Position numbers and translations under genes: made by a program. A stretch of 64,000 nt of DNA from positions 682,001-746,000 of the forward strand of contig NZ_CP037953.1 of assembly GCF_009756665.1 (NCBI RefSeq). Direction: 5' to 3'. Source of the DNA: Permianibacter aggregans (GTDB lineage: Bacteria; Pseudomonadota; Gammaproteobacteria; Enterobacterales; Permianibacteraceae). The notes beneath the pieces are model-generated. The model ran no database searches and was not told the origin of the DNA. It worked only from the letters and a program-made list of their open reading frames with translations. Position 1 is the stretch's first letter; the number at the start of each line of letters is the position of its first letter. Positions 37,010 through 47,695 of this stretch are shown piece by piece.

Positions 37010-37909
37010 TCAGCGCAATTCCAGTAACAGAGCGCCGATGGCAAATACCGGAGCGGCTGCGATCAGACTGTCGATCCGATCGAGCAAACCGCCGTGGCCG
37101 GGCAGAATCCGGCCGGAATCCTTCAAACCCGTTTCCCGCTTGGCGACGCTTTCCATCAAATCGCCGAGCACCGAGCTGATCACCGTCAACAGCATCAGCA
37201 GGCCAAACCCGATCGACGATGAGGCCTGCAAGCCAAACAGATATTGGGCGGTGTAGCCGACGACAATGGCCAGACCAACACCACCGAATAGGCCAGCCCA
37301 AGTCTTGCCGGGGCTGATATTCGGCGCCAATTTGCGCTTGCCGAGCCAGCGGCCAAATACATAGCCACCAACATCAGCTGCCCAGACCAGCAGCAACACA
37401 AATAAAATGACCAGCGAACCCTCGTATGGTTGCAGGGCACCGCCAATCCGGCGCAGGCTGATCAGCGCTACCCAGAGGCCGGTCAATAACACCAAACCAT
37501 AAAACAGGCGTAGCCAAGCTGAACGACGCCACCAAGCCGCATGCTTCGGATAAAAGCCGAGCAAAACCGGACTCAAAACCCAGAAGCATCCCGCTGCCAA
37601 CAAGACGATGAACGGCAGATTGCTACTGCTCAGCGTTAACGCACCAGCCTGCATCGGCCAGGTTAGGCTGGGCCAGAATTCATACGGTGGCGAAAAATAT
37701 TGAATCGCCATCATCACGACGGCCATGGCCGCCGTGTAAAGCAAACGTTGACGGCGAGCCGGCCGGCCAGACAGTACTGACCATTCCCAGGCCGCGACCA
37801 GTAATACCGCACCGACCGCCGATGCAAACAAATGCAGCGGTAAAAAGAAAACGATGCCGATGACCAGCGGCAACAACAATAACGCCGTGATCACGCGCTG
37901 CCAGAGCAT
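37010..37909 (-). CDS. cdsA: Phosphatidate cytidylyltransferase
   Basis: A 299-aa polytopic inner-membrane enzyme (about eight hydrophobic segments) that makes CDP-diacylglycerol from phosphatidic acid and CTP, the branch point of phospholipid synthesis. The family signature near the C-terminus is [20 protein letters not shown], with metal-binding Asp residues. It shares one nucleotide with the uppS stop and lies 16 bp before dxr. Confidence 0.97.
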   Translation of the reverse strand: MLWQRVITALLLLPLVIGIVFFLPLHLFASAVGAVLLVAAWEWSVLSGRPARRQRLLYTAAMAVVMMAIQYFSPPYEFWPSLTWPMQAGALTLSSSNLPFIVLLAAGCFWVLSPVLLGFYPKHAAWWRRSAWLRLFYGLVLLTGLWVALISLRRIGGALQPYEGSLVILFVLLLVWAADVGGYVFGRWLGKRKLAPNISPGKTWAGLFGGVGLAIVVGYTAQYLFGLQASSSIGFGLLMLLTVISSVLGDLMESVAKRETGLKDSGRILPGHGGLLDRIDSLIAAAPVFAIGALLLELR

Positions 37910-38649
37910 CAGGCATCTCCTTGCGCGGATTCACCGGTCACTTGTTCACCAGTTTTGCCGTAACGACGCTGACGCTGGGCGTAGGCAGCTAGCGCCTTGT
38001 CCAATTCTTCGGGATGAAAGTCCGGCCACAGCACATCGGAGAAATAGAGCTCGGCATAAGCCGCCTGCCAGAGCAGAAAATTGGAAATGCGGATTTCACC
38101 GCCGGTGCGGATCAATAGATCAAGCGGCGGCTCGTCGTGCAACTGCACCCGGTCGCTGATGTCCTGCTCAGAAACCTGGCTAATGCCGGGGTTGTTTTGC
38201 AGATGCTGACTGACCGCTTGCACGATATCCCAGCGACCACCGTAATTGGCGGCGATATTCAAATTCAACGCCGTGTTGTCAGCCGTCATCGCTTCCGCTT
38301 CCAGCATGCGTTGCTGCAGCTTCGCCGAAAAACGACTGCGATCGCCAATGACGCGCAAGCGCACATTGTTCTTGTGCAGCGCTTTTGCTTCGCGTTCGAG
38401 GCCAGTAACGAACAAATCCATCAAGTAGCTGACTTCGTCTTCGGGACGTTGCCAGTTTTCCGAAGAAAAGGCGAACAGCGTCAGCGCTTTCACGCCTCGC
38501 TTGCCGGCTGCTTCGGTGATTTCCCGGGCTCGCTCCATGCCAACCTTGTGACCCGCCACCCGTGGCAGACCGCGTTTTCTGGCCCAGCGGCCGTTGCCAT
38601 CCATGATGATCGCAACGTGCCGGGGCAGCGCCTCAGTCTGATTAGTCAA
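37909..38649 (-). CDS. uppS: Undecaprenyl diphosphate synthase
   Basis: A 246-aa cis-prenyltransferase that makes the C55 lipid carrier for peptidoglycan and O-antigen. The substrate motif HVAIIMDGNGRWARKRGLP carries the catalytic Asp, and LTLFAFSSENWQRP and DLLIRTGGEIRISNFLLWQ are family hallmarks. The C-terminal tail (RYGKTGEQVTGESAQ) looks slightly extended and polar. Cytosolic, associated with the membrane. Confidence 0.98.
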   Translation of the reverse strand: MTNQTEALPRHVAIIMDGNGRWARKRGLPRVAGHKVGMERAREITEAAGKRGVKALTLFAFSSENWQRPEDEVSYLMDLFVTGLEREAKALHKNNVRLRVIGDRSRFSAKLQQRMLEAEAMTADNTALNLNIAANYGGRWDIVQAVSQHLQNNPGISQVSEQDISDRVQLHDEPPLDLLIRTGGEIRISNFLLWQAAYAELYFSDVLWPDFHPEELDKALAAYAQRQRRYGKTGEQVTGESAQGDA

Positions 38650-38683
38650 AGAAAAAATTCTCCTGTCGGTGCAATCGTTGCGA

Positions 38684-39244
38684 TCACACTTCCATCAGTT
38701 CTTTTTCTTTGTCGGCCAGTACCGCGTCGACTTCGGCAATTTTGCTGTCGGTCAGCTTCTGGATTTCGTCTTCAGCTTTCCGCTCTTCGTCTTCGGAAAT
38801 CAGTTTGTCTTTCAGCAACTTCTTCACCGCTTCGTTGGCATCGCGGCGGACGTTGCGAATCGCGACTTTGCTTTGCTCGCCTTCGCCTTTGACCACTTTC
38901 GCCAGTTCCTTGCGACGCTCTTCAGTCAGCGGCGGCAACGGAATGCGAATCATCTGGCCGGCGGTCATCGGGTTCAAACCCAAATTCGATTCATGAATCG
39001 CTTTTTCGACCGGGCCAATGGCGCCTTTGTCATACACCTGAATGCCAAGTGTACGGGCATCCTGCACAGTGATATTGCCCACTTGGTTCAGTGGCATGCT
39101 GCTACCGTAGATATTGACGTGCAGATGTTCAATCAAGCTCGGATGGGCGCGACCAGTACGGATTTTCTGCAGGTTCGATTTCAGCGCATCGACACTTTTG
39201 CTCATCCGCGTTTGCGCGTCTTTTTTGATGTCAGCAATGCTCAT
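38684..39244 (-). CDS. frr: Ribosome recycling factor
   Basis: A 186-aa protein that splits post-termination ribosomes with EF-G. It opens [20 protein letters not shown]; the three-helix bundle with [19 protein letters not shown] and the interdomain region [20 protein letters not shown] match the family. Follows pyrH by 76 bp. Confidence 0.98.
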   Translation of the reverse strand: MSIADIKKDAQTRMSKSVDALKSNLQKIRTGRAHPSLIEHLHVNIYGSSMPLNQVGNITVQDARTLGIQVYDKGAIGPVEKAIHESNLGLNPMTAGQMIRIPLPPLTEERRKELAKVVKGEGEQSKVAIRNVRRDANEAVKKLLKDKLISEDEERKAEDEIQKLTDSKIAEVDAVLADKEKELMEV

Positions 39245-39320
39245 GTTCAGCTCCTTTCAGCAATTCGATATTTTTGGGCAATGGCAAACCGCCCCTGCCC
39301 TGGCATGGGTGGTGCCTGAA

Positions 39321-40046
39321 TTATTTTTCGATCAGCGTGCCTTCGTCTTCGCCTTTGACGGCACGCAACAGCGCACCATCTCTGGTCATGTTCAATACCC
39401 GGATTTTCTTGTCGTGATCACGAGCAAGGCAAAACGCGGTTAAGTCCATGACACCCAGCTCGCGCTCCAAGGCTTCGCTGTAGGTAAGGCGATTGTATTT
39501 TACCGCCTCCGGGTATTTCATCGGGTCGGCCGAATAGACACCATCAACCTTGGTGGCTTTCAAAATCAAATCGGCCTCGATCTCGATACCACGCAAACAC
39601 GCGGCGGTATCGGTGGTGAAAAACGGGTTGCCGGTGCCGGCACAGAAAATCACAACGTTGCCGGCTTCCATGAAACGAATCGCAAAGCGGCGATCATAGT
39701 CTTCACAAACACCGGTCAGGGAAATGGCGCTCATGACCCGAGTTGGTTGCTTGATGCGTTCCAGGGCATCCTGCATCGCCAAGGAATTCATTACTGTCGC
39801 CAACATGCCCATGTGGTCGCCAGCGACTCGGTTCATACCGGCCTTGGCCAGGCGCTCACCACGAAACAAATTACCACCGCCGACGACAATACCGATTTGC
39901 ACCCCAAGCTGGCGTACTGCTTTGACTTCGGAAGCCATCCGCTCCAGCACCACCGGGTCAATACCGAAGGATTCGTTGCCCATCAGGGCTTCACCGGAGA
40001 GTTTCAACAGAATGCGTTTATGGGCGAGTTCGGCCTTGTCGGACAT
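39321..40046 (-). CDS. pyrH: UMP kinase
   Basis: A 241-aa hexameric kinase of the amino acid kinase family that converts UMP to UDP. The phosphate-binding [12 protein letters not shown] at the N-terminus, [33 protein letters not shown] and the Thr-rich end of the active site are present. Lies 148 bp after tsf with a hairpin between them. Confidence 0.98.
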   Translation of the reverse strand: MSDKAELAHKRILLKLSGEALMGNESFGIDPVVLERMASEVKAVRQLGVQIGIVVGGGNLFRGERLAKAGMNRVAGDHMGMLATVMNSLAMQDALERIKQPTRVMSAISLTGVCEDYDRRFAIRFMEAGNVVIFCAGTGNPFFTTDTAACLRGIEIEADLILKATKVDGVYSADPMKYPEAVKYNRLTYSEALERELGVMDLTAFCLARDHDKKIRVLNMTRDGALLRAVKGEDEGTLIEK

Positions 40047-40084
40047 GGCGTTCCTGTTTGTATGCGGAAGTTCTAGTTATAAGA

Positions 40085-40105
40085 ACCCCTCCAAGGAGGA
40101 GGGGT
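40085..40105 (-). terminator. Hairpin between tsf and pyrH
   Basis: ACCCCTCC-AAGGA-GGAGGGGT, a perfect 8-bp stem 90 bp downstream of the tsf stop on the minus strand, followed by a weak T-rich stretch (TTCTTATAA). Probably a partial terminator that lowers pyrH expression relative to rpsB-tsf. Confidence 0.6.
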
Positions 40106-40194
40106 CCGTCGAGACTGCGCTGTAGTGTGCCACAAAATCAAGGATTTGCGGCGGCCAGATCAGGTCGACATGGACCCTATCTGGTGAGAGCGAC

Positions 40195-41076
40195 TTAGTT
40201 TTTGCCGATAGCGGCGGCCTTCATCGCTTCGACTTCGGCGGCGAAGTTGTCTTCGGCCTTCTCGATGCCTTCGCCGACTTCCCAGCGGATAAAGCCGGTG
40301 CAGGTGGCGCCCTTGCTCTTCAGCAAGTTGCCGACCGTCGTGTTCGGGTCCATGACGAAGTTCTGGCCGACCAGCGACACTTCATTCTTGAACTTGTTGA
40401 TACGGCCTTCGACCATTTTTTCAACAATATTGGCCGGCTTGCCCGACTCGGCAGCCTGGGCAGCAGCGATGTCGCGCTCTTTGGCGATCAGGTCGGCAGA
40501 GATATCTTCAGGGTTGACGACGACCGGGTTGGCAGCAGCGATGTGCATGGCCAGTTGCTTGGCCAGCTCTTCGTCACCACCGGCAAGGGCTACGGCGACA
40601 CCGATGCGACCACTGTGGATGTACGAGGCAACGGTGGCACCGGTCAGGCGAGTCATGCGGCGAACCGTCATGTTCTCGCCAATTTTCGCGACCAGGTTGG
40701 CGCGGGTGGTTTCAACCGTTTCGCCAGAGGCCAGTTTGACGTCATTCAACGCGGCAACGTCGGCAACTTTGCTGCTCAGCGCCGCGTCGGCGACTTCGTT
40801 GGCAAACGCCGTGAAGTTGACGTCCTTGGCGACGAAATCGGTCTCGCAGTTGACTTCGACCAGCACCACTTCACCGGCGCCGGCTTTCGCCATGATGACG
40901 CCTTCAGCAGCAACGCGACCGGCTTTCTTGGCCGCTTTGACGGCGCCGGATTTACGCATGTTATCAATGGCCAGTTCGATATCACCGTTGGCTTCCTGCA
41001 GTGCTTTTTTGCACTCCATCATGCCGGCGCCAGTGCGCTCACGGAGTTCTTTAACGAGGGCGGCGGTAATTTCCAT
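40195..41076 (-). CDS. tsf: Elongation factor Ts
   Basis: A 293-aa nucleotide exchange factor for EF-Tu. The N-terminal UBA-like domain ([20 protein letters not shown]) and the TDFVAKD motif that contacts EF-Tu are present, as are the core domain, [12 protein letters not shown] and a short C-terminal helix. Follows rpsB by 123 bp with an intervening hairpin, as in E. coli. Confidence 0.98.
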   Translation of the reverse strand: MEITAALVKELRERTGAGMMECKKALQEANGDIELAIDNMRKSGAVKAAKKAGRVAAEGVIMAKAGAGEVVLVEVNCETDFVAKDVNFTAFANEVADAALSSKVADVAALNDVKLASGETVETTRANLVAKIGENMTVRRMTRLTGATVASYIHSGRIGVAVALAGGDEELAKQLAMHIAAANPVVVNPEDISADLIAKERDIAAAQAAESGKPANIVEKMVEGRINKFKNEVSLVGQNFVMDPNTTVGNLLKSKGATCTGFIRWEVGEGIEKAEDNFAAEVEAMKAAAIGKN

Positions 41077-41154
41077 GGGAATTCCTCTCGTGCGTTATGG
41101 CAAACACGGGGTTTGCTGTTCAGAAAATGGGGATTTAAGTTTTGTTTCTCAAAA

Positions 41155-41174
41155 AAGGGGGCCGATGCCCCCTT
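41155..41174 (-). terminator. Attenuator-type hairpin between rpsB and tsf
   Basis: On the minus strand AAGGGGGC-ATCG-GCCCCCTT followed by further Ts, so a full intrinsic terminator shape 26 bp after the rpsB stop. As tsf must still be expressed, it is probably partially read through. A hairpin at this place is known in other gammaproteobacteria. Confidence 0.8.
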
Positions 41175-41199
41175 CTTTTCAGCGTTTACGCAACGCGTC

Positions 41200-41958
41200 T
41201 TACTCTTCGTCGGCGTCGGCAGCGACCGCAGTCTCTTCGACAAACTCTTCGACTTTGACGTCGTCAGCATGCGGGGCGCTCTGACGGCCTTCGAGCACGG
41301 CGTCAGCAATCGCGGTCAGGTACAGCTCGATCGCGCGAATGGCGTCGTCGTTACCCGGAATGACGTAATCGACGCCGTCCGGATTGGAGTTGGTATCGAC
41401 TACAGCAACCACCGGAATACCCAATTTGCGGGCTTCGGCGATAGCGATTTTCTCGTGCTCAACGTCGATCACGAACAGCGCGTCTGGCAGACCGTTCATG
41501 TTCTTGATACCGCCGAGGCTTTGCTCCAGCTTTTCCAGGTCACGTTGCAGCAGCAGCGCTTCTTTCTTGGTGACCTTGTTGAAGGTACCGTCCTGACTCA
41601 TGGTTTCCAGATCTTTCAGACGCTTGATCGACTGACGAACGGTTTTGTAGTTGGTCAGCGTACCGCCCAGCCAGCGGCTGTTGACGTAGAACTGGCCGCA
41701 ACGGGCGGCTTCTTGAGCAACCACTTCAGCGGCAGCGCGCTTGGTGCCCACGAACAGGATTTTGCCGCGCTTGGAAGCAATGCCGCCGAGGAAATTCAGC
41801 GCATCCTGGAACATCGGCAGGGTGTGTTCGAGGTTGATGATATGAATCTTGTTACGAGCGCCGAAAATGTATTGCTTCATTTTCGGGTTCCAGAAACGGC
41901 TGCGGTGACCAAAATGCACGCCGGCCTGGATCATGTCACGCATAGTGACTTTTGCCAT
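41200..41958 (-). CDS. rpsB: 30S ribosomal protein S2
   Basis: A 252-aa protein. [23 protein letters not shown], the S2 signature [21 protein letters not shown] and [19 protein letters not shown] are present. The acidic tail ([17 protein letters not shown]) is typical of gammaproteobacterial S2. It binds the 30S head-body junction near the platform. First gene of the long minus-strand run. Confidence 0.99.
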   Translation of the reverse strand: MAKVTMRDMIQAGVHFGHRSRFWNPKMKQYIFGARNKIHIINLEHTLPMFQDALNFLGGIASKRGKILFVGTKRAAAEVVAQEAARCGQFYVNSRWLGGTLTNYKTVRQSIKRLKDLETMSQDGTFNKVTKKEALLLQRDLEKLEQSLGGIKNMNGLPDALFVIDVEHEKIAIAEARKLGIPVVAVVDTNSNPDGVDYVIPGNDDAIRAIELYLTAIADAVLEGRQSAPHADDVKVEEFVEETAVAADADEE

Positions 41959-42093
41959 GGTAGACCTCTATATAAGTCGGGTTGAGCCTCCGCGTTCCTG
42001 CGTCGGCCACCCCGGTAAGGGACCCAGGCCAGACGTTGATCGGATTAACGCGTGTGTGTTTTCCCCAAAAGCCCGGCAAGCCGGAATTTGAGG
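41959..42093 (-). promoter_or_regulatory. Putative structured rpsB leader
   Basis: About 135 nt between the predicted transcription start and rpsB. It contains GC-rich complementary segments (for example ACCGGGGTGGCC and GGTCCCTTACC on the two strands) able to fold. In E. coli and relatives the rpsB leader binds S2 for autoregulation; that role here is inferred from position only. Confidence 0.45.
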
Positions 42094-42099
42094 GCGCGC

Positions 42100-42129
42100 T
42101 TTATACCACAGAACCGGGCGCCGAACCAA
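42100..42129 (-). promoter_or_regulatory. rpsB: rpsB promoter
   Basis: Minus strand: -35 TTGGTT (42124-42129), 18-bp spacer, -10 TATAAA (42100-42105), then GCGCGCCC as discriminator. The GC-rich discriminator is the mark of promoters repressed by ppGpp/DksA, expected for ribosomal protein genes. Confidence 0.7.
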
Positions 42130-42222
42130 GTGGCAAACCATCCGAGCGCCGTAAACACTTGACCTCGCCGGCATCGGGAACCGACACTGGCGGTCATTGC
42201 GAACTCAGGGAGTGAACAGGAA

Positions 42223-42903
42223 GTGGCAGCCATCGTCGAGAAATGGCGGCAATTGCGCCGGGAAATGGGCGCGTTCTGGGCCATGGTTTATGGCCTGCAC
42301 AAAGTCGGCAAGAAGTTCGGCCTGACAATCAGCGCTTATCGTTTCGCCTTTCAACCAGTGCCAGAAAAGCGCTTGTTGAAAAAGCCCGACAATATCGAGT
42401 TCCGTTGGCTTGAGACTTTTGTACCGGAAATGCTGGTCGAAGACCGCCGGGCAGAATGGGTACAGGCCCGATTGACGCGCGGTGACCGCTGTTTGGCTGC
42501 CTATAAAGAAGGCGAGCTGATCGCCTTTTTGTGGCTCGCGGCCCAGCACTATCCGGAAGACGAGGCACGCTGCGACTACCGGCTCGAAGGCGAATCACTG
42601 GTCTGGGATTACGATGTTTATGTCGCGCCTCGCTACCGGGTCACGCGCTTGTTTGCTCAGCTCTGGGATGAAGCCAACGAGGCGTTGTATCGACAAGGCG
42701 TGCGTTGGTCAGTCAGCCGCATCAGCGCCTTCAATGTCGCGTCGATTCACAGCCATCGCCGGCGCGGCGCGGTGTTGAGTGGTGCCGCGATGTTTATCAA
42801 CGCCGGCCGTTGGCAGATATTGTTGTCGAATCGTCGCCCTTTTTTGCATGTTTCGCGACAATCACGACCGGCGTTTCGATTTTTCGCCCCGAATGCCGCC
42901 TGA
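42223..42903 (+). CDS. GNAT-like protein of unknown function
   Basis: Starts at GTG 42223, with GGGAG about 10 nt upstream. The 226-aa protein has a basic N-terminal helix (REMGAFWAMVYGLHKVGKKFG). Residues 100-190 look like an acyl-CoA N-acyltransferase core: WDYDVYVAPRYRVTRLFAQL as beta4/alpha3, and SVSRISAFNVASIHSHRRRG as the later conserved segment with Asn/Ser-His. No precise family comes to mind. It is divergent from rpsB and 56 bp upstream of map. Substrate unknown; possibly linked to surface or small-molecule acylation. Confidence 0.65.
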   Translation: MAAIVEKWRQLRREMGAFWAMVYGLHKVGKKFGLTISAYRFAFQPVPEKRLLKKPDNIEFRWLETFVPEMLVEDRRAEWVQARLTRGDRCLAAYKEGELIAFLWLAAQHYPEDEARCDYRLEGESLVWDYDVYVAPRYRVTRLFAQLWDEANEALYRQGVRWSVSRISAFNVASIHSHRRRGAVLSGAAMFINAGRWQILLSNRRPFLHVSRQSRPAFRFFAPNAA

Positions 42904-42959
42904 TTCGGCGATAATGCTCGCCAATACAGACAAACCTCTGACTAACCTGAGATTTTTCG

Positions 42960-43733
42960 ATGTCGGTAACGATTAAAACCCTGGAAGAACAAGCCAAAAT
43001 GCGCATCGCCGGCCGTCTCGCCGCCGAAGTGCTGGAAATGATTGAGCCGCATGTACAAAAAGGCATCACCACCGACGAACTGAATCAGATCTGCCACGAT
43101 TACATCATCAATCAGCAGCAAGCCATTCCAGCGCCGCTGAATTACAACGGCTTTCCCAAATCGATTTGCACCTCGGTCAATCACGTTGTCTGCCACGGCA
43201 TTCCGAATGACCGGCCGCTGCGCGATGGCGACATCGTCAACATCGACATCACCGTGATCAAAGATGGTTTCCACGGTGACACCAGCAAAATGTTTTTTGT
43301 TGGCAAGCCGAGCATTCAAGCCGAACGGCTATGCCGCGTTACCCAGGAATGTCTGTACAAGGGCATGGAAATCGTCAAACCAGGTGTGTTGCTTGGCCGT
43401 ATTGGCGAAGTCATTCAAGCCCACGCCGAAGCCAACCGCTATAGCGTCGTGCAGGAATACTGCGGTCACGGCATCGGCCAGATTTTTCATGAAGATCCGC
43501 AAGTGCTGCATTACAAGAGTCATGATCGCTGGGCCAAACTGGAACTGCAGGAAGGTATGTGCTTCACGATTGAGCCAATGATCAACGCTGGCAAACGCCA
43601 CGTCAGCCTGCTGCGTGATCAATGGACCGTAGTCACCAAGGATCGCTCACTTTCTGCACAGTGGGAACACACCATCCTCGTTACCCGCGATGGGATTGAA
43701 GTGCTGACCAAGCGTAACGAGGAATCGTTCTAA
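42960..43733 (+). CDS. map: Methionine aminopeptidase, type I
   Basis: A 257-aa metalloenzyme that removes the initiator Met. The metal ligands are in DIVNIDITVIKDGFHGDTSK (two Asp), GYCGHGIGQ-like EYCGHGIGQIFHE (His), FTIEPM (Glu) and EHTILVT (Glu); the active-site His is in VVCHGIP. Divergent from rpsB and upstream of glnD, a common gammaproteobacterial order. Confidence 0.98.
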   Translation: MSVTIKTLEEQAKMRIAGRLAAEVLEMIEPHVQKGITTDELNQICHDYIINQQQAIPAPLNYNGFPKSICTSVNHVVCHGIPNDRPLRDGDIVNIDITVIKDGFHGDTSKMFFVGKPSIQAERLCRVTQECLYKGMEIVKPGVLLGRIGEVIQAHAEANRYSVVQEYCGHGIGQIFHEDPQVLHYKSHDRWAKLELQEGMCFTIEPMINAGKRHVSLLRDQWTVVTKDRSLSAQWEHTILVTRDGIEVLTKRNEESF

Positions 43734-43827
43734 GTACTTACTTATGAACGCTGGCGTTAGCCGCCAGCACCTGCCGTTTGCTAGCATTGGGGTTAACCTT
43801 CATTCTTGCTGCGGATCCTCTTGTCCC

Positions 43828-46494
43828 ATGTCATTAGCCATGCCCGTCCCGGACGCCGATGCCGAATTGACTGCGCTACTCAATCGTGGTGGTGATCGGC
43901 AAGCTTTGCGCGACTGGCTGGCAACACAGGCCAAACGTGACGAGCAGGATTTCGATCAGGACGTGCCGGTCGAAACCTTGATCAAACGACGCGCTCAGCG
44001 CATCGACTGGCTGTTGCAACACCTCTGGGCGCATTTCGAACTTCAGCATTTGCAGGACATCGCATTACTTGCCGTTGGCGGCTATGGACGCGGTGAACTG
44101 CACCCGCATTCCGATATCGACATTCTGATTCTGCTGAAAGACAGTTCACAGGAACATCTGCACAAAAAGCTCGAGCAGCTGATCACCCTGCTGTGGGATT
44201 TGCGCTTGGTGATCGGTCATGCGGTACGCACCGTCGACGAATGCGAAAACGCCGCCCGCGACGATTTGACCGTCATGACCAATTTGATGGAAGCGCGCCT
44301 CGTTTGCGGCGATCCGCGCTTGTCGACAGCCTTGCGCGATCACCTGAGCCCGGTACAGATGTGGCCGCCGGATGCCTATTTCAAAGGCAAACTGGAAGAG
44401 CAGCAAAACCGCCATCGCAAATACGAAGGCACCGCCTACAAACTGGAACCGAACCTGAAATCGAGTCCCGGTGGTCTGCGCGATATCCAGAACATTCACT
44501 GGATTGCCAAACGCCGATTCGGTGACCAATCACTGCTGGCGATGACCCGACGCGGCGTATTTCTACCGCAGGAATATCGAGCACTGACCCGCTGCCAATT
44601 GTTTTTGTGGCGAGTACGTTTTGCCCTGCATCTGGTCGCCGGCCGTGCCGAAGATCGTCTGCTGTTTGATCATCAGAAAGCCGTCGCCGCCCGCCTCGGT
44701 TATGTCGACAAACCGGGCAAGCTCGCTGTCGAACAATTCATGAAACAGTATTTCCGCGCCGTACTGACGGTGCGCAATCTGCATGAATTGTTAAGCGAAC
44801 TGTTCAGCGAAGTAATGCTGGCCAGCTTGCATGACGAAGAGCCGGTTTTTATCGACAACTATTTTCAGCAACGCGGCGATCGCATTGAGTTGCGTGACTT
44901 TGCCAGTTTCCAAAACCATCCGGAAACGATGCTGCTGATTTTCGTGCACATGGCCGAACGCAGTGGCCTGCAACGGATCAGCGCCTCGACAATTCGCGCG
45001 TTACGCCATGCCCGGCCGCAGCTTAACCATCGTTACCGGCAGAATCCCAAACATCAGGCTTTGTTTTTGCGCCTACTGCGCTCACGTGCCAATCTCTGGC
45101 AGGCGCTGCGGGCGATGAAACGCACCGGTATTTTGAGCGCCTTCATTCCCGCCTTTGGTCAAATCACTGGCCAGATGCAATTCGATCGCTTCCATCATTT
45201 CACCGTCGATGAACACACGCTGTTTCTGCTGCACAATATTTCGCGACTGACCGACCCGAAATACGCCGGCAGCTTCCCGCATGCAGAGCGCATCATGCAG
45301 CGCCTGGTGCAACCGGAAATTCTGTACCTGGCTGGTTTGTTTCACGATATCGGCAAAGGCCGCGGCGGCGATCACTCGGAACTCGGCGCCGTCGATGCGC
45401 TGGAGTTCTGCACTCAAATCGGTTTGAGCGATGAAGAGGCGCAACTCGTTGCCTGGCTGGTGCGCCAACATTTGAGCATGTCGCTGGTGGCTCAACGCCG
45501 CGATATCACCGACCCGGATGTCATTCAGGATTTCGCTCGCCTCGTTGGCGATGAACAGCATCTGGAATTGCTTTACGTGCTGACCATTTGTGATATCCGC
45601 GCTACCAACGCCAGTTTGTGGAATGGCTGGAAAGATGCGCTGCTGCGCGATTTATATCTGGCGACACGCGAATGCCTGCGCCGTGGCGCACCGCTGCTGC
45701 AAGCCGATGTCTCGGCCAGCACCCGAGAGGATGCCCTGAATCGTCTGCAGGAAAAGTTCGCCGACCTGACACCAGTGCACGATTTGTGGCGCTCGTTCGG
45801 CGCCGATTATTTCACCAAAGTCACCGGCGAAACCCTGGCCTGGATCACCGAAACACTGCTGACCCAAAGCGAACAACAGGAAGGCCCATTGGTGGTTTAT
45901 CGTCAGCACCCGAATGCGGGCGGCACCGAGATCCTGATCTTCGTGCACGACCAGGAATTTCTGTTCGCGGCGATCACAGCACTGCTGGCGCAGAAACGGG
46001 TCAGCATTCAGGCCGCAACGATTCATACCACACCGTACGACATGGGCCTCGACAGTTTCATTGTGCTGGAAGAAACCGGCGAGCCGGTCACCGATTTGAA
46101 ACGTTTGCAGGGTATACAGCGGCATTTGCAGCAGCATCTGAAAGATGTCAGCAAGGTGCCGCTGGCGATGCAGCAGAGCAGCGGCAAGCGGCAACCATTC
46201 GAATTGAAAACCGAAATCCATTTCCATCAGGATCTGCGTCGGCAACGCACGATGCTGGAGTTGATCACACTGGATCGCCCTGGTTTGCTGGCGCGCGTCG
46301 GTGCTGCGTTCAAGTATTGTGATGTGGTGTTGCACAACTCGAAAATCGTCACGCTCGGTGAGCGGGTCGAAGACGTATTTTTCATTACCGATCGCGAGCT
46401 GCGGCCGGTATCATCAGCCACCCAACAGCAACTCGATCACATGATTCGTTTGTTGCTGGATGCCACCAGTCTGAAAAAACCGGAACTGACATGA
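43828..46494 (+). CDS. glnD: Bifunctional PII uridylyltransferase/uridylyl-removing enzyme
   Basis: The start is set at 43828 ([14 protein letters not shown]); a frame from 43744 has no support. The 888-aa sensor of glutamine modifies PII protein and thereby controls nitrogen assimilation. The nucleotidyltransferase motif [19 protein letters not shown] is at about 84-102. The HD hydrolase motif ([17 protein letters not shown]) is near 505, and two ACT domains (about 700-770 and 805-880) form the glutamine sensor. Overlaps dapD by 4 nt. Confidence 0.97.
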   Translation: MSLAMPVPDADAELTALLNRGGDRQALRDWLATQAKRDEQDFDQDVPVETLIKRRAQRIDWLLQHLWAHFELQHLQDIALLAVGGYGRGELHPHSDIDILILLKDSSQEHLHKKLEQLITLLWDLRLVIGHAVRTVDECENAARDDLTVMTNLMEARLVCGDPRLSTALRDHLSPVQMWPPDAYFKGKLEEQQNRHRKYEGTAYKLEPNLKSSPGGLRDIQNIHWIAKRRFGDQSLLAMTRRGVFLPQEYRALTRCQLFLWRVRFALHLVAGRAEDRLLFDHQKAVAARLGYVDKPGKLAVEQFMKQYFRAVLTVRNLHELLSELFSEVMLASLHDEEPVFIDNYFQQRGDRIELRDFASFQNHPETMLLIFVHMAERSGLQRISASTIRALRHARPQLNHRYRQNPKHQALFLRLLRSRANLWQALRAMKRTGILSAFIPAFGQITGQMQFDRFHHFTVDEHTLFLLHNISRLTDPKYAGSFPHAERIMQRLVQPEILYLAGLFHDIGKGRGGDHSELGAVDALEFCTQIGLSDEEAQLVAWLVRQHLSMSLVAQRRDITDPDVIQDFARLVGDEQHLELLYVLTICDIRATNASLWNGWKDALLRDLYLATRECLRRGAPLLQADVSASTREDALNRLQEKFADLTPVHDLWRSFGADYFTKVTGETLAWITETLLTQSEQQEGPLVVYRQHPNAGGTEILIFVHDQEFLFAAITALLAQKRVSIQAATIHTTPYDMGLDSFIVLEETGEPVTDLKRLQGIQRHLQQHLKDVSKVPLAMQQSSGKRQPFELKTEIHFHQDLRRQRTMLELITLDRPGLLARVGAAFKYCDVVLHNSKIVTLGERVEDVFFITDRELRPVSSATQQQLDHMIRLLLDATSLKKPELT

Positions 46495-47318
46495 CCATAG
46501 ATATTGCTGATTTGATCAACAACGCCTTTGAACAGCGCGCCGAATTCTCGCCAAGCAAGGCTCCCGATGAGGTGCGTCGCGCTGTCGCTACGGTACTGGC
46601 CGACTTGAATGCCGGTCGCCTGCGCTGTGCCGAGAAAAAACAGGGCCAGTGGGCCGTCAACGAATGGGTCAAAAAAGCCGTGCTCCTGTCGTTTCGCTTG
46701 AACGACAACGTCGTCATGGGCGAAGGCGATTTGCAGTTCTTTGATAAAGTGCCAAGCCGTTTTGCCGGCCTTGATGAAAAAGCCTTTCGCGAACAAGGCG
46801 TGCGCGTGGTGCCGCCAGCCGTTGCCCGTTATGGCAGCTTTATTGCCCGCAATGTGGTGCTGATGCCATCCTACGTCAATATCGGCGCCTATATCGATGA
46901 AGGCACGATGGTCGATACCTGGGCTACCGTCGGTTCCTGTGCGCAGATTGGCAAAAACGTGCACCTGTCCGGCGGCGTCGGCATTGGTGGCGTACTGGAA
47001 CCGTTGCAAGCGGCTCCGACGATTATCGAAGACAACTGCTTTATCGGCGCCCGCTCGGAAATTGTTGAAGGCGTCATCGTCGAGGAAGGTTCGGTGATTT
47101 CGATGGGCGTTTACATCGGCCAGAGCACGCGCATTTATGATCGGGAAACCGGCGAGGTTTCCTATGGCCGGGTGCCGGCCGGCTCGGTTGTCGTGCCTGG
47201 CAACCTGCCGAGTAAGGATGGCAAGTATTCGCTCTATGCCGCGGTAATCGTCAAAAAAGTCGACGCCAAAACCCGCGCCAAAACCGGCATCAATGAATTG
47301 CTGCGTCTGGTGGATTGA
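46491..47318 (+). CDS. dapD: Tetrahydrodipicolinate N-succinyltransferase
   Basis: A 275-aa trimeric left-handed beta-helix enzyme of the succinylase route to lysine and meso-diaminopimelate. Hexapeptide repeats run from about 105 to 225 ([38 protein letters not shown]). Its start overlaps the glnD stop (ATGA). dapE, two genes downstream, acts later in the same pathway, which feeds peptidoglycan crosslinks. Confidence 0.98.
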   Translation: MTIDIADLINNAFEQRAEFSPSKAPDEVRRAVATVLADLNAGRLRCAEKKQGQWAVNEWVKKAVLLSFRLNDNVVMGEGDLQFFDKVPSRFAGLDEKAFREQGVRVVPPAVARYGSFIARNVVLMPSYVNIGAYIDEGTMVDTWATVGSCAQIGKNVHLSGGVGIGGVLEPLQAAPTIIEDNCFIGARSEIVEGVIVEEGSVISMGVYIGQSTRIYDRETGEVSYGRVPAGSVVVPGNLPSKDGKYSLYAAVIVKKVDAKTRAKTGINELLRLVD

Positions 47319-47321
47319 ACA

Positions 47322-47675
47322 ATGAGCAAATCAGTCACCATTTACGGCATCAAAGCCTGCGACACGATGAAAAAAGCCTTCACCTGGTTGGAGGCCAACG
47401 ATATTCCTTATCAGTTTCATGACTACAAAAAAGCCGGACTAGATGCCGATACTTTGCAAGGTTGGTGCAGTAAGGTCGGCTACGAGCCTTTGCTGAACAC
47501 TCGCGGTACGACTTGGCGCAAACTTTCGGATGCCGAGCGCGCCAATGTTGATCAAAGCAAAGCGCAAAAACTGATGCTGAACAATTTAAGTCTGATCAAA
47601 CGTCCGGTTGTCGTCAGCGGTAAAACGATACTGGTCGGCTTCGACCCGGAAAAATGGCAACAACAACTCGGTTGA
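47322..47675 (+). CDS. ArsC/Spx-like (YffB-type) protein
   Basis: A 117-aa thioredoxin-fold protein: VTIYGIKACDTMKKAFTWLE with a single N-terminal Cys, then LLNTRGTTWRKLSD and IKRPVVVSGKTILVGFDPE, which is the ArsC/Spx pattern. The YffB subgroup commonly sits between dapD and dapE as here. Its function is unsettled; arsenate reduction is not implied. Three base pairs from dapD, so part of the same operon. Confidence 0.92.
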   Translation: MSKSVTIYGIKACDTMKKAFTWLEANDIPYQFHDYKKAGLDADTLQGWCSKVGYEPLLNTRGTTWRKLSDAERANVDQSKAQKLMLNNLSLIKRPVVVSGKTILVGFDPEKWQQQLG

Positions 47676-47695
47676 ATGACAAGAGTAGCGATGCG

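Noticed and set aside
40543-41985. 480-residue open frame on the plus strand over tsf and rpsB
   Set aside because: It is antisense to two ribosomal-operon genes with unmistakable families, and its composition is that of a reverse-frame shadow; no domain or ribosome-binding site supports it.
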